A stretch of 64,000 nucleotides of DNA from contig NC_088312.1 in assembly GCF_910592395.1 (NCBI RefSeq), positions 10,602,001 to 10,666,000 of the forward strand. Reading direction: 5' to 3'. Both the position numbers and the translations under genes were made by a program. The notes beneath the pieces were generated by a model. That model saw nothing but the letters and a program-made list of their open reading frames with translations. It made no database searches and was not told the origin of the DNA. This DNA is from Lineus longissimus (taxonomy: Eukaryota; Nemertea; Pilidiophora; Heteronemertea; Lineidae). Positions 1 to 11,700 of the stretch are shown here, piece by piece; position 1 is the stretch's first letter, and each line of letters opens with the position of its first letter.

Positions 1-3000
1 TTTGTCCGAGTATTAGTGGGCCCGAGACGATTGGGAACCAGTCTCATCGATTGAGGTAATGCTAATAGGGGCTGGTTTTGCTGATATCCACACTGCATGA
101 TGATCTCCCGACTCCCACCCCATAATCCCCGCTGGAGATAATACAATTATTGTAAGAGGAACATGAAGTCTCTTTCTATGTCAAGATGCAGTTCTGTTCA
201 GCCTCACTGTGACTTCCTCAGAAGCCAGTAATCCAAGCACTCGCTGGGATGTGGTGCAATGAGGAATTAGCTTACTTGAGTAGGACTAACTGTGGGGATG
301 GGTAGGGGGGTATTACAATTAGTGGCATACTCCTCTGAAAGAAAATTGAAGAACTCGGTCAATGTTTGCAAGACCAACACCTTCATGCCAGCCTGGCCTT
401 AATTGACTTGACATAAACTGTTTTGATAAAAACAAGCAATGGCTGACAGTGATATAATGGATTTTACTATTTACACATTAGGCCGACTCCTGTTCGATGA
501 CCTGATCAGGTCACTGTGGTAATCGTATCATTGGGGCACGCACGTCAATAGCCGTTTATGATAATCCGCGGGGATCGGGTGGATCGTGTGAACGGCTGGG
601 AATGCACTTTACCATTTATCATATTCCTACTTGCTGATGCTATTTGCCATCAGCAATACTTGGAGATCTCTCCACCAGCTCTTGGTCGATACAATTAGTT
701 TAATGTGTGTGTGATGCGTTTTATGTCCTGATGAGGTCACTGTGAAATGTTTTCGTATAAATCAGTATTCTTGCCGACAAGTCCTAATAACGGAGTTCCA
801 TCTGTTGGCAGAAGGTCAGGCACTGTGTCTCGATCAACTAATGACACTCGAAAAACCTGAAGTTCTGTTCAGGATACATTAGTTATGTTACTGTGTACAC
901 AATTATCGACCATGGTGGAATGATTACACGCCAGGCCACCGTTATTGGGCATTGCATTGTGGTCAGGAGGGCTCTTCAGAGTGTAAACTCTATTAGGTTT
1001 GGGTTCGAGGAGCCAGTGCGAACTCCTTGTGGTATATAGGTCTGTTGACTCTCAGAATGAGATGCATATGAATTTTTTGTGGTTTTTTTACAACGACAGG
1101 TCGGGCGGGGGTGTTCATCAAAGGCCAGACTCAAAAGGGTTCCCCTGCCAACTTTCTCCTGAAAGGAGTCTACTTTTTTTATCCAAAAAATCATAATTTA
1201 CCCCACCACAGATGTCATTGACAAGCATCTGAATATTGCTTTAGATGGAGAGCATGGTATCGCCCTCAAAATGATGCTATCTTTATGGAAATCATCCTAC
1301 TCTTGAGAATGTATCAAAACCTTCTTTCAGTGCATTAGATATGAAGTTTAGAATAACTCATTAACGTTGTCAGTTTTCAGATGTTGCCATAAAGTTGTCA
1401 TCAGACAAGTCTTGAAAACGGCAGACGCGTTAATTTACACCCTAATGCTTCATTTGGAGTCTCTGTGCATTCTCATCATGAAATATTTCCAATACTTTGC
1501 GGATGATGATACAGTCTTGTGTGCTCTTGAGGCTGGGAGATGCGTTGGTGATGTCAGGTGCTAAGTACCTGAAAGACTGAGTCCTGCTTCGGCAGTGCTG
1601 GGGATTTGCCGTTTCGTAAAATGATTTGCTTTGACATGTCTAAAATCTAAGGATTTCCGAATGTCCGAAAAATTGTGGTTTGGCTTGTTTAATTCAATGC
1701 TTGAAGTTGAATATTGCTGACCACTTGCCACTGGTCAAGGTCATAAGGTCAAAAGTCAAGGTCAAATGATTGCCAACTTTTCATTTGCCTGTGACTCCTG
1801 CCTTCATGGGCATCCATTTCATCCAAAATATTCTGTTTTACACCTCAGATTTCAGTCCACAGTTATTGATTTAAAACAATCATGGGTATGTTCCAGGCTC
1901 TTGATAGTCTATGGCATGTACATGTATCAATGGTATTCTGTCAAAGGATAATTCTGTCATTGAAATCAGGGGATGGTGATGCTAACTGATTTAGGCTGCG
2001 AAAAAGCAGCATTCAGGTAGGCTACGTGTAGCACTGCCACACCGTGGTTGGATGCTTGGGGAGTATTGATCAGGCTGCCACAAAGATATCCCTGGTACTG
2101 ATGCCACGCAGGCAGCTATAAACATTGCCATGACTGGTAAGGTGAAGGTATTTTAGGCTATGAGGTATCCAGTATAATATAGCCTGATAGTTGACCCCCT
2201 GGGAACAGATGTAAAGCGAGAGAAAACCCTTTTCACTAGGTTGAACAATATCTATGAGACAAAGTTGTCTGTGCAAACTAGTAAACTTATAAAGGGTCTT
2301 CATTTCCTTAGTCTACCTTTCTGCAAATTACCTTGATCCCCTGTGAAATCAGTATTTTTCATTCTTCAACGTAGCTCATGCACTTGGAGGTGATATTTTC
2401 TTCCTCCAGGGTCAAAGGCATGATGAGCGTATCTGCGTCTACAGTTAGGCACCAATTGAGTGTATTGGCCTAGTGACTTTGTCTTTGGCCAGAGGTAATA
2501 TTCAATTGCAAGCTATTCACGCTTTTCGATTTTGCTTTTGCTTGCCCCCCTCCCTTATTTACTATAGCCTGACCTGACAATTAAGTCACTGCAACATATT
2601 ATTGTCTTACATTACAATTGCAGGTATAAATGTGCGCAGAAATAATGAGCAAATTTGCAATAAAATGTCTAGCATCCTTCCTCAGACAAGCTCTTAGCTG
2701 CACTTTAATAGAACAGGTAGTTGGCCAGGTAATAAACCACGTTACCAGCTGAAGAGATCTGGTGAGCGGGAAGAGATAGCCATGCAACATTGAGATCCAG
2801 ACGAAGTTTTAAACGTTACATTTTTGCAGCCCATTTCTGAGATTCCACCTGAGAAAATAGGTAACTGATGGAACCATCTTTTGGCACCTTTGACCCAACC
2901 TTTTGAGGTTTGTGTTCACTTAAGATGAAAAAGCTCTGGTTTCTTTGGCCTGGCATCCAGGCCGCGAAATACGAAAGATACTTTGCATAGCTGTTTTCAG

Positions 3001-5113
3001 CCCCCTGGAGTTGCTAGAAATCAAATTCAAATCATATGTTCGGACTTCCTTAGGTTTTTCCATTGAAATTATAATTATACCATGAATCTTAATATTTCAA
3101 TCTTTACCTTCTGAGTCATTTCTAGATTTGTCATCTGTTGAATGCTCTTGTGATTGTTTATCAGGAGCTTTTATCACATTGACATTGTCAGGGTTTCAAG
3201 ATATGGTTCCGAGAAATACTTGAACTCAAGTATTTGGGGATCTGTCCTATTCTTATTTGAAGAGTGTGGAGGAGGACGAGAATTTGATCCATGTACTCAG
3301 CCGACTTGTCTCAATCGTGAAATTGATATCATCGAAATTCTCATTAATCTGAGTGAGGGGGCGCTGGTGAGGTTCCATTTTAGACTGCATTCCTATATCT
3401 GAGTGCCGTGCTTTTTATGACGGGGGCAAAATACATTTGGCGATGATCACATCTCCACATTCCCTTAGTGAAAATGAGAATTGAGAATAAAAACAATGGG
3501 CAGAGTAAAAGGAAAGTATTTTAAACTGCTGATGCAGCAAAAGAGAGAAAAAAACTCCTCAGAATTACTTTGGGAAAATGAACCTCCTGCATCGGAGGTA
3601 TCAGATGTTGCCAAGGAATTCGACCCCGGTGGAGGCGATCAATAATCTCTAACCTGGCACGCAACACCTTGCTGGTTCATACATTCCGGCAATCAATAAA
3701 TCGTCTGAATCATTCTCGATTATCAAAGAAGTCATGTGATTCCTGTACATTTCGGCGGCATCGATGAGGTCTCTCATTAGTGACGCTATAAGTTGACCAA
3801 AGTCAGCTTTTACTTATCATGGGAGGTAGTCATTGGATGCACGCCCCCCCCTTCGTGCATTGTCACAATGTAAAGTGGATCAGAGTTTGATATTGAATTA
3901 ATTAAGAATTAATTAATCATCCTCGTTAAGATTTTAAAACGAAATTGCGAGTTTATTTTCAATCATCTGTTGAGATTCAGTGGTGTTGGAGGCCATACAA
4001 TTTCTCTCCCTGAAAAGTGAACAAAAAGTATGGGTTTCGTGTTACAGGTAGGATTAATTCAAAGTCTATCAAGAGAAATCATAGATTGGGGTCTAAAATC
4101 CAATGTTCTTGATCTTTGTTTAGTTTTGTTGTTTATGGACTTGTGAAATATGGAGGTTGACCGTTTTCCCAGGCGTGTTTGAAACCTACTGGCTTCTCTA
4201 GCACTGATTGTATAAGCTCAAGTTCCATATTAGATTGTCGGATTAAATTGAAGTGAATTTGAAATTTACATTATGGATTAATGATCCTTAATATTTGGAA
4301 CAAGGCCAAGATACTACAATAGTTTGGTTCTTGCATTCTAGCCAGGACCATAAATGGAAATATCCTGTTTTTAGTCCCGAGTTGATTTTATTACAGAGTA
4401 CTACTATATACTCCTGTTAAAAGTTATAATGTTCTCAAATTTTCTGTTGTTTGAAGCACGTTTCCCATTCGCTTCAATTGTACTTCATTCAATTAATTTT
4501 GACGCAAGTCTCAGTGTACCATGCACAGACAAGCGAAATTATCACAGCCAACATCACATGTGACAAAAATTGCTTGTTTGCAGTGCATGTTCATCGTAGG
4601 TGTGCATGTCTGAAGAAACATGCCAGCGTCATAGATGAACAGTAAAATTCATGTAGCAACATGTGGCAATGTAAAAGAAATGCATTAGTATCAAGTCAAT
4701 GAAAAAACTTTTTTGTTTATAAGTCCAAATTACTTCTATTAGACTTCTGAGGTTCCTGTCTGCATTTTCTCAGTGGAAATTTCCACTCATATTTTTGAGC
4801 ACCATGCAGATATCAAGTTCAGCTTAAGTTTGTCACAAACTCTGTTAGTCTGTACAAAAAAGCGTTGAATGTATTGTAATGTCATGTAATTTGGATGAAC
4901 TGGACTTGGTTTGGACTGGAATCATATTGATTTATATATACTTGTTGGCAATAATCATCATTGTTCGGCTTATACCCAATTATCAGAGAGTCCCTGCAGG
5001 CTTAGAATTACTGTTGAGAATTCATAACTGGTGGACTACGCTATGTTACCGCCTGCCGGCGGGAAGTCTCTCTTTAGAATGGTAAGGGGTCTTTATATCC
5101 CCTATGCGATATA
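1..5113. other. Intergenic DNA, no gene recognised
   Basis: I see no recognisable protein, RNA gene or clear repeat family in this stretch. Open reading frames are short (under about 85 codons), lack protein-like composition and are scattered on both strands. It may include 5' regulatory DNA or non-coding 5' exons of the sestrin gene further right, but nothing in the sequence marks them. Confidence 0.5.
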
Positions 5114-5294
5114 CAGTAGAACCTCTCTATTATATAAAGGACACCCTCGGGACTGACAAGTGCTGTCCTTAATAGAGAGGTGTCCTGATTAGAGAGGACA
5201 AATTCCATGTATACAATCAATTTGGGACCAAAACTTGTGTCCTTAATGGCGAGGTGTCCTTAATAGAGAGGTGTTGCTAAGGGAGGTTCCACTG
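5114..5294 (-). mobile_element. MITE, TA-targeted CAGTAGAACCTC family, copy 1
   Basis: This 181-bp element begins CAGTAGAACCTC and ends GAGGTTCCACTG, so its termini are inverted repeats. Internally it is made of mutually complementary modules around CTCTCTATTAAGGACA, so the whole element can fold back. It has no coding capacity. TA precedes the left end, but the right flank is TG, so the TA duplication is imperfect. Strand is set relative to the copies at 10539 and 26079, which run the opposite way. CAGT-type ends with TA target sites resemble pogo/Tigger-type (Tc1/mariner superfamily) non-autonomous elements; that assignment is inference. Confidence 0.8.
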
Positions 5295-6639
5295 TGCATA
5301 TGGTATAACTGATTTCCTGATTGCCAGTCATGAGAGTTGGATGAAAAAAGAATTTACACAAAAAATCTGCTGTTTACTCAGTAATTATATTTTTTTAAAT
5401 CCCTGAAATCGAATCTCTGAAATCGACCATGAATTGGCATATTTTTCAGAAATTTTCTGTTTAAAACACGACATCTGCTCCAGAAAATATTAATCAATAT
5501 CATGAAGTTGTAAATCAAAAATGTCTCATGGCCTACTTTATACAGTATGAGCCTATCTTATCAAAATTCCATTAATTATTTTTGTTTTGGCTGGACGTAA
5601 GTGTGAAATGATGCAGTTTAAGAGGCAAATGTGAAATGGTGCAATGAATCACGCTTGTTTTAATGTGACTGAAGGTGCAGTCTATGAAGTAAAAAAATGA
5701 CATGGCACAATTTTCGGATCAATTGATTGTGATAAATTCCTTGAAATTGTTTTGTTTTGGCTAGACATATCAGGCAGCACTCTGTCACCCAGACCCACAT
5801 GTGATATTCAGGACAAGTGGTCACTGGATATGGCTGATGTAAGACTGGTATTTTTGTCTGGATCAACACCTGACCATCTAAAGTCCTGAGGAGGGGGTCA
5901 TCTGTTTCCAAAACTGTATGATAGTAATCGGGATGGGGGGGAGGGGGGGGGGGGTGCTGTATGTAACGGATGACTTGAGATGGTGACTAATTTTCACAGC
6001 CCTTGCCCACCTCTCTGTACCACAGGTCTGCTGATTGAATGCATTAATTGCAAGGTGCTGCTGTTATTTTAAAAATGTTGTCATATTTTTTATGTGATTT
6101 GTATAGTGAGAGACAGACAGCAGACTTTTGGCAGGGACCTGGAATGGATTGTCAGTTTTCCAAGTGGAGCAACTGGGTTGAATACCAGCAGACTAATTGT
6201 TGTTGGCCTGCTGACCCCAGGCCTGTTGGCAGGTTGATTAAAAATCCTTGGTCCTGTCTAGCCAAACATTATTGATTAAGATTGCAAGGTTTTGCTATAA
6301 AATCTCTGGAAGACAATCCAGAGCGTTCAGTTTTAAGAAGACAGAATGAGAGATATTTCTCTGCGTTACAACGCCATGAAAATGGAAGAGCGTGAAATGG
6401 AAGAGTTGGGAGAGGAGGACTCGAATTGGATTGTGAGTATATTGCTGAATCTTGAAACAAGACAATGACATTGATCTCTGTTATTGTCCATCATACACTG
6501 CCCTTACTTCATCAGTAACAAAAAGCAATTGGTTTTCTTTAAAATCTGTTTGGCAGACTTGGTGAGACTGGTGCTTTCCAATGATGGCAATGCAATTGCA
6601 ACAGTTATCCTGAGAATTATTGTTTCCAGATACCATCTC

Positions 6640-6936
6640 GCTAGTGCTCCCGCGCACAAGGACTAGATTTGGCGAGCGTACATTCCAGTGTGCCGCAGCA
6701 GCACTCTGGAATGACCTCCCTAGTAATATTTGAAATGCGGACTCCATCACAACTTTTAAGACACTCCTCAAGACCCACCTTTTTCAATAACATTACGAAC
6801 ATTAGAATTGTTTATTGTTGTCAAAGACTATACTTCTTTAGAGACTCTGTTTTTGTTAAGCGCCTTTGAACGGCCCAATATAGGACTGATAAGGGCGCTA
6901 TATAAATGTGATAGATAGATAGATAGATAGATAGAA
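6640..6936 (+). mobile_element. 3' end of a LINE retrotransposon (L2/CR1-like) with GATA tail
   Basis: From about 6659 the + strand reads RTRFGERTFQCAAAALWNDL, then, after an in-frame TGA following PSNI, SITTFKTLLKTHLFQ and a stop at about 6790. This is the typical end of the reverse-transcriptase ORF of L2/CR1/Jockey-type LINEs (motif FG.R.F..AAP.LWN.LP...F...LKTHLF). The 3' UTR has GCGCCTTTGAAC and GGGCGCTATATAAATG and finishes in about six GATA units, the usual LINE/SINE tail layout. The internal stop and 5' truncation show a dead copy. The clade call is approximate. Confidence 0.8.
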
Positions 6937-7358
6937 GTGATATTCAGTAAAAACCATTGTCATTTTTTCGTCTTCGTATAATTTGTCAATATTACGGGTT
7001 TTGTTTTCGTGATAGAATTACACCCGCACACACACCCACGCCTAAATCTGAACCATTTTTCAATACCATGATACCAAGAATTAAATATCGTTTAGAAATT
7101 CCATGTGCAGCATGGTTTGATTAATCTGATTATATTTCGATTCATCAAGAGAATACATGATTAGCTGCAACATCCAATTTCTACTTGTTGCAGTATGAAG
7201 ATTAATTAATCCTGTCGAACGAATAGAGAATGGCAACTTCATTAGTTTAAGAGGACATCTGGCATCCAGCGAGTTGTGTCGGAACATGCAACCACATAAA
7301 TATCAGTATGTAAATAACCCAGACTTGAAAAGAGAACAAAACTGTCAAAAACGTATTA

Positions 7359-7538
7359 CAGCAGAACCTCTCTATTGAGGACACTCTTGGGGCTGACAAG
7401 TGCTGTCCTTAATAGAGAGGTTTCATGATTAGAGAGGTCAAATTGAATGTAAAAAAAAACAATTTGGGACCAAGCGTAGTGCCCTTGATGGAGAGGTTGT
7501 CCTTAATAGAGAGGTGTCTGCTAAGGGAGGTTCCACTG
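7359..7538 (-). mobile_element. MITE, TA-targeted CAGTAGAACCTC family, copy 2
   Basis: This 180-bp copy starts CAGCAGAACCTC and ends GAGGTTCCACTG. It is flanked by TA on both sides (7357-7358 and 7539-7540), which gives a clean 2-bp target duplication. It has the same orientation as the copy at 5114 and the same internal AATAGAGAGG modules. It is non-coding. Confidence 0.85.
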
Positions 7539-8752
7539 TACTACAAATGCTTAGCAGAAAAGCTATATGCCAAGTATGCTTATCTTGTTCGCAAGGTAAA
7601 CACAAATCAAGGAATCAAAATATTTTATTTGTATACCCTTTTATATCAGGAGATATTGCACTGTGTCAATGTACATGTCTTACATGTCAAGATTGCTATT
7701 TGTGCGAACCATTCTTGATTCGTGTGATGTGACAATACAAAGCAGGATTTTTCTCGCCCTGGTAATTCAAAGTTGAAAAGTCAAACATTCGATTGCTTGA
7801 CAATACTGCCCTGTGGACTGAGTCCCCTGTGAGTTCACGAAAGATAACTTTGGTTTCTGTCTTGTAGAAAATGGGGTGGAGCCTAATCATATATTACAAT
7901 TTTTATTTTCACTAATTAAAACCTGAAGAACCCTTCTTTAACAAAATGTCTGTGCATTCCTTATCAAGTGGCCTGCTCAAGGACTATGTAATTCAGCTCG
8001 ATGTGACCGAACACCTTTTATCATTTCATGTTCATCACTACCACGCTCCTCGATCCCCATAGATGGTTGTTCTCTTGTTAGTTACAAATGACATTGGTGG
8101 CTCGCCTGTCTGAAGATATCCTGTTGGTGAAGCTGGGCTGGCCGTGCCATCATCCGATTGTAAACCCAGTGCCACCTGGGAGTCAATGGAGACACTCAGA
8201 ATGGTCATGGTCTTTCACTGTATATATTATGCGTAACCTAAAACCCCCATTCCAAAATGGTTTTCACCAGCTTTGTGGAAGTATGGAGGTGAAGGTCGTT
8301 GGTGCCATTATCTGCCAATATCAGCTGATTTTCCTGGCAGAATATTTATGGGTATGAGGGGCATTGCATCAGCGTTTAAATAAGCACATAAAAGCCATGT
8401 GGGATTGGTGCACACTTCAGTGTCAATGGAACAGAGCTGTCAAATGTTACTTGGGATAAACGTCAGCGAACTGCACCATGTTTTAATGAAATGAATTAAT
8501 AACAAGATGTGGGCTTTATCCTGGTCAGACGTGGGAGATTGAGATACTGCATCCGATTCATCTTCAGTAAAGGATAAGAGAAGCTGGAAAGGACTTTGAT
8601 TCAATCGGTCTTCTGAAGGAAATTTAACTTTCTGTGATAAACTTTTATAGTTGTGATTCAGAGACATAGACTTTTGTGATAATCTTTCTTATTTGTGATT
8701 GTGATTTTGTACTTGACAAATTTTGTACTTTATTCGTCTGAGATTTTTGACA

Positions 8753-11700
8753 ATGATATTTGACGAGCTTCGAAGTTATTACGAATTTGATGAAGCTGAC
8801 ATGGCCGAATCTGTTGAATCTTTGCAGACCCAGTCGCTGTTCGTTGATGCATTTCTCCAAAATAATCGGCTGGAGCATATGGTCCAGGTCATGGGTTACC
8901 ACCCAGAGTACCTGGACTGCTTCCTACGGACACAGCACTACATGTTGAGGGGAGATGGCCCGCTTCCCTACGAGTACAGACATTACATCGCTATTTTGGT
9001 AAGTGAAACTCTTTTTTCATTACTACATGTATGTGTTTGCAGAGTTATTTTGTGGATTTTTCTCCCAGAATTATTTCTGATGGCTTCATTTTGCCACATT
9101 ATAGACACTTATTTCAGCGCTGTTTGTTTGTCAGTGCTGTTTGTTTGCTGTTTGTTTCACAGAGAGAGTAGTTATCATCGCTACAGCTCATCTTGAATAA
9201 TGATAATTGGTGATGCGGCATTCATGGAAAAAACAAAGTTGGAGTATTTACCACTGTCTGATGCCCGGGCCGTTGAGAACTCCTCAATTTTATTTGCGTT
9301 TTGTCTCGGGTGCTTTAAAGATGGACAGTATACCATGGTGATGCCTTTGCTCATGGTACCACTGGCTGTCATGCTGTGTCTATTTGCCAAACATAGGTTT
9401 ATTTCAAATTCAGTGGCATGCAGGCAGGCAGTCACGCATATAGTAGCAGCGTCAGTGTGTGGTCAGGCTGCTGAGAGTGGCTAGCTGTACTCAGAATTCA
9501 ATCACCCCTATATTCGTAATTGCTAGATCCTTGTAAAAATGAGGATTCTTGCCGAGTCAAACTGAGGAAGACGTGGGAGGAGGGTAAAAAGTCAAAAAGT
9601 ATCAGCAAAAACAAAACTGATGCAATCCAATCAGTTCCTTTTGTGTTTCTCTGTAAAACAGAAGGACTCAAGAATGTTGCAGATAAACAGGTTCTATAGT
9701 TTTGACATTTCTTGCATCACCCTTGTTTACTCTTGGCCAGTAAGTTGCCCCACCTGTTGAATGGATCTGGCTATTCTTAGTAACCGATTCTTCTATAACA
9801 AATGCTGCAGTTTTTAGTGTGTCTGGTGTTGTGTGCAGATGTTGTATTGTGCCCAAAATGATTGTTCAATGTCTATTTCAAGGTCCTTCTCATGAGTTGA
9901 ATGATAAATGTCTGATCCATGAGATGGTATTAGCTTGAGGCTTCGATTATTCACAACAATTCGTGCTCATTGAAAGTCTCATCCCACCATTTGACCATGC
10001 AGCTACAAAGGATTTGCCCAAGATAGTCTATGTGGTATGTTGTCTTTTTCCAGCGGCCTGTAACCGGTAGATTAAGATTTGAATCACCAGGCTGACTCCT
10101 GATGAATTACAAAATATCATCAATTGAACTTGAAGGTCAATCACATTGTGAACAGTTACGACATGATTGTCTGCTTAAGTTTATGATAAACAAGACTATA
10201 AATGCTGATAAATAACATGTTGAAACGACTTTATTTTTAGATAAATAAAATAATGGGCCATTGGATTTATAAATATCTATCACCAGGCATGTCAACAGCT
10301 GGGAGTTGAAAGTCACTATTTTGTCAGTGCTTAAATTGGTCAAGGTGTCCAGGTATGACATGTTGTGACTATAATATCATGCAGTTCTATTCAGCTTTGG
10401 GTCACATTGTCCAGAAAAGTCAGTATATTGTTTATGATTTAACATTATCATAGGTCTGGGGGACATTTGTGACACGCTTATAGGCCAACTTATGAACATT
10501 TCAGTTCAAGGCCTAACATCGAAAAAAAGAACTATAAACAGTAGAACCTCTATTAGCGGACACCTCTCTATTAAGGACACTAGTTCTGGTCCCAAATTGG
10601 CTGTTTTCATTCAATTTGACCTCTCTAATCAGGACACCTCTCTATTAAGGACAGCACTTGTCAGTCCCAAGGGTGTCCTTGATAGAGAGGTTCTACTGTA
10701 TATAACTGCATGGGATGAGCTCCAGTCTGCAGAGACATATCCTGACATCATTTTCAGTCAAAAAATACTAAAAAAGTTGGCATGGGCGTGTGTCAGCCGC
10801 GATGAGTTAGTCATACTGGAGCCTGGTGATGCTTAGATCAATGCAATCTGTAATTATTGATTGAAATCGGATGGAGCCTGGATTTCCATTCAAATATGCT
10901 TTATGGGCTGAACCAGGGGTTTCATTTGGGAGAATCAAGTCCATCTTGATAGGTCTATGCTGCTGCTTTATTCATTGACCGTTTGGGGTGAGTGGCTGTG
11001 GTATTGAATACCTGTATATGACTATGCTTGCCCCACCCATCAATCAAGGCGTGATTGTTGCTCTACATCTTGAGAGACCTGGGGATCAGGAGGGAAATCA
11101 ATCATCTCATGATTCAGATGTCCTACTTGCAGTAAACTGTCTTCTCTCTGAGAAGTTACCCTCTATATTTTCTGGTGATAGTAGGCTTACTGGCAGTGCT
11201 TCCAGCTTCACCAACTCCAAAGAATCATTCCTCGAAGCTTTACCAATTGTTTTGCCATCTCAGAGTCTCAACGTTAGGGTGCTGATCGAAGTTCTGAAGA
11301 TGATGAATTGGCATTTTCCTGCATTGAGGGCCTATGGAGAAATTCTACTTCTAAGTCATTTGTGTTCTTCAGAATTTGGTGGTAGCTGACCACACAATTC
11401 CACTTGGAAACCATTCGACTGGGATGATGCCTGGCCTAACTATGTCATTGATAATATGTTGGAAAGGTCATGCTACATGTACTATTATACACAGTGGACA
11501 ACTTTCTACAAGCAGCATCTTCCACCTGTAAAGCCTTGCATGCCTCTGTATCCAGCTTAGGCCTCCTGCTCCTCTTGGCATGCTTCACCTGGTGAGGTCA
11601 TTTTCTGAGTAAGCGGTTGCTTGCATAAATCACCGAAGAATGCTCTCCCCTGGTATTCCACACAGTGGAAACTGCCCATATATCACATCCAATATGCCGC

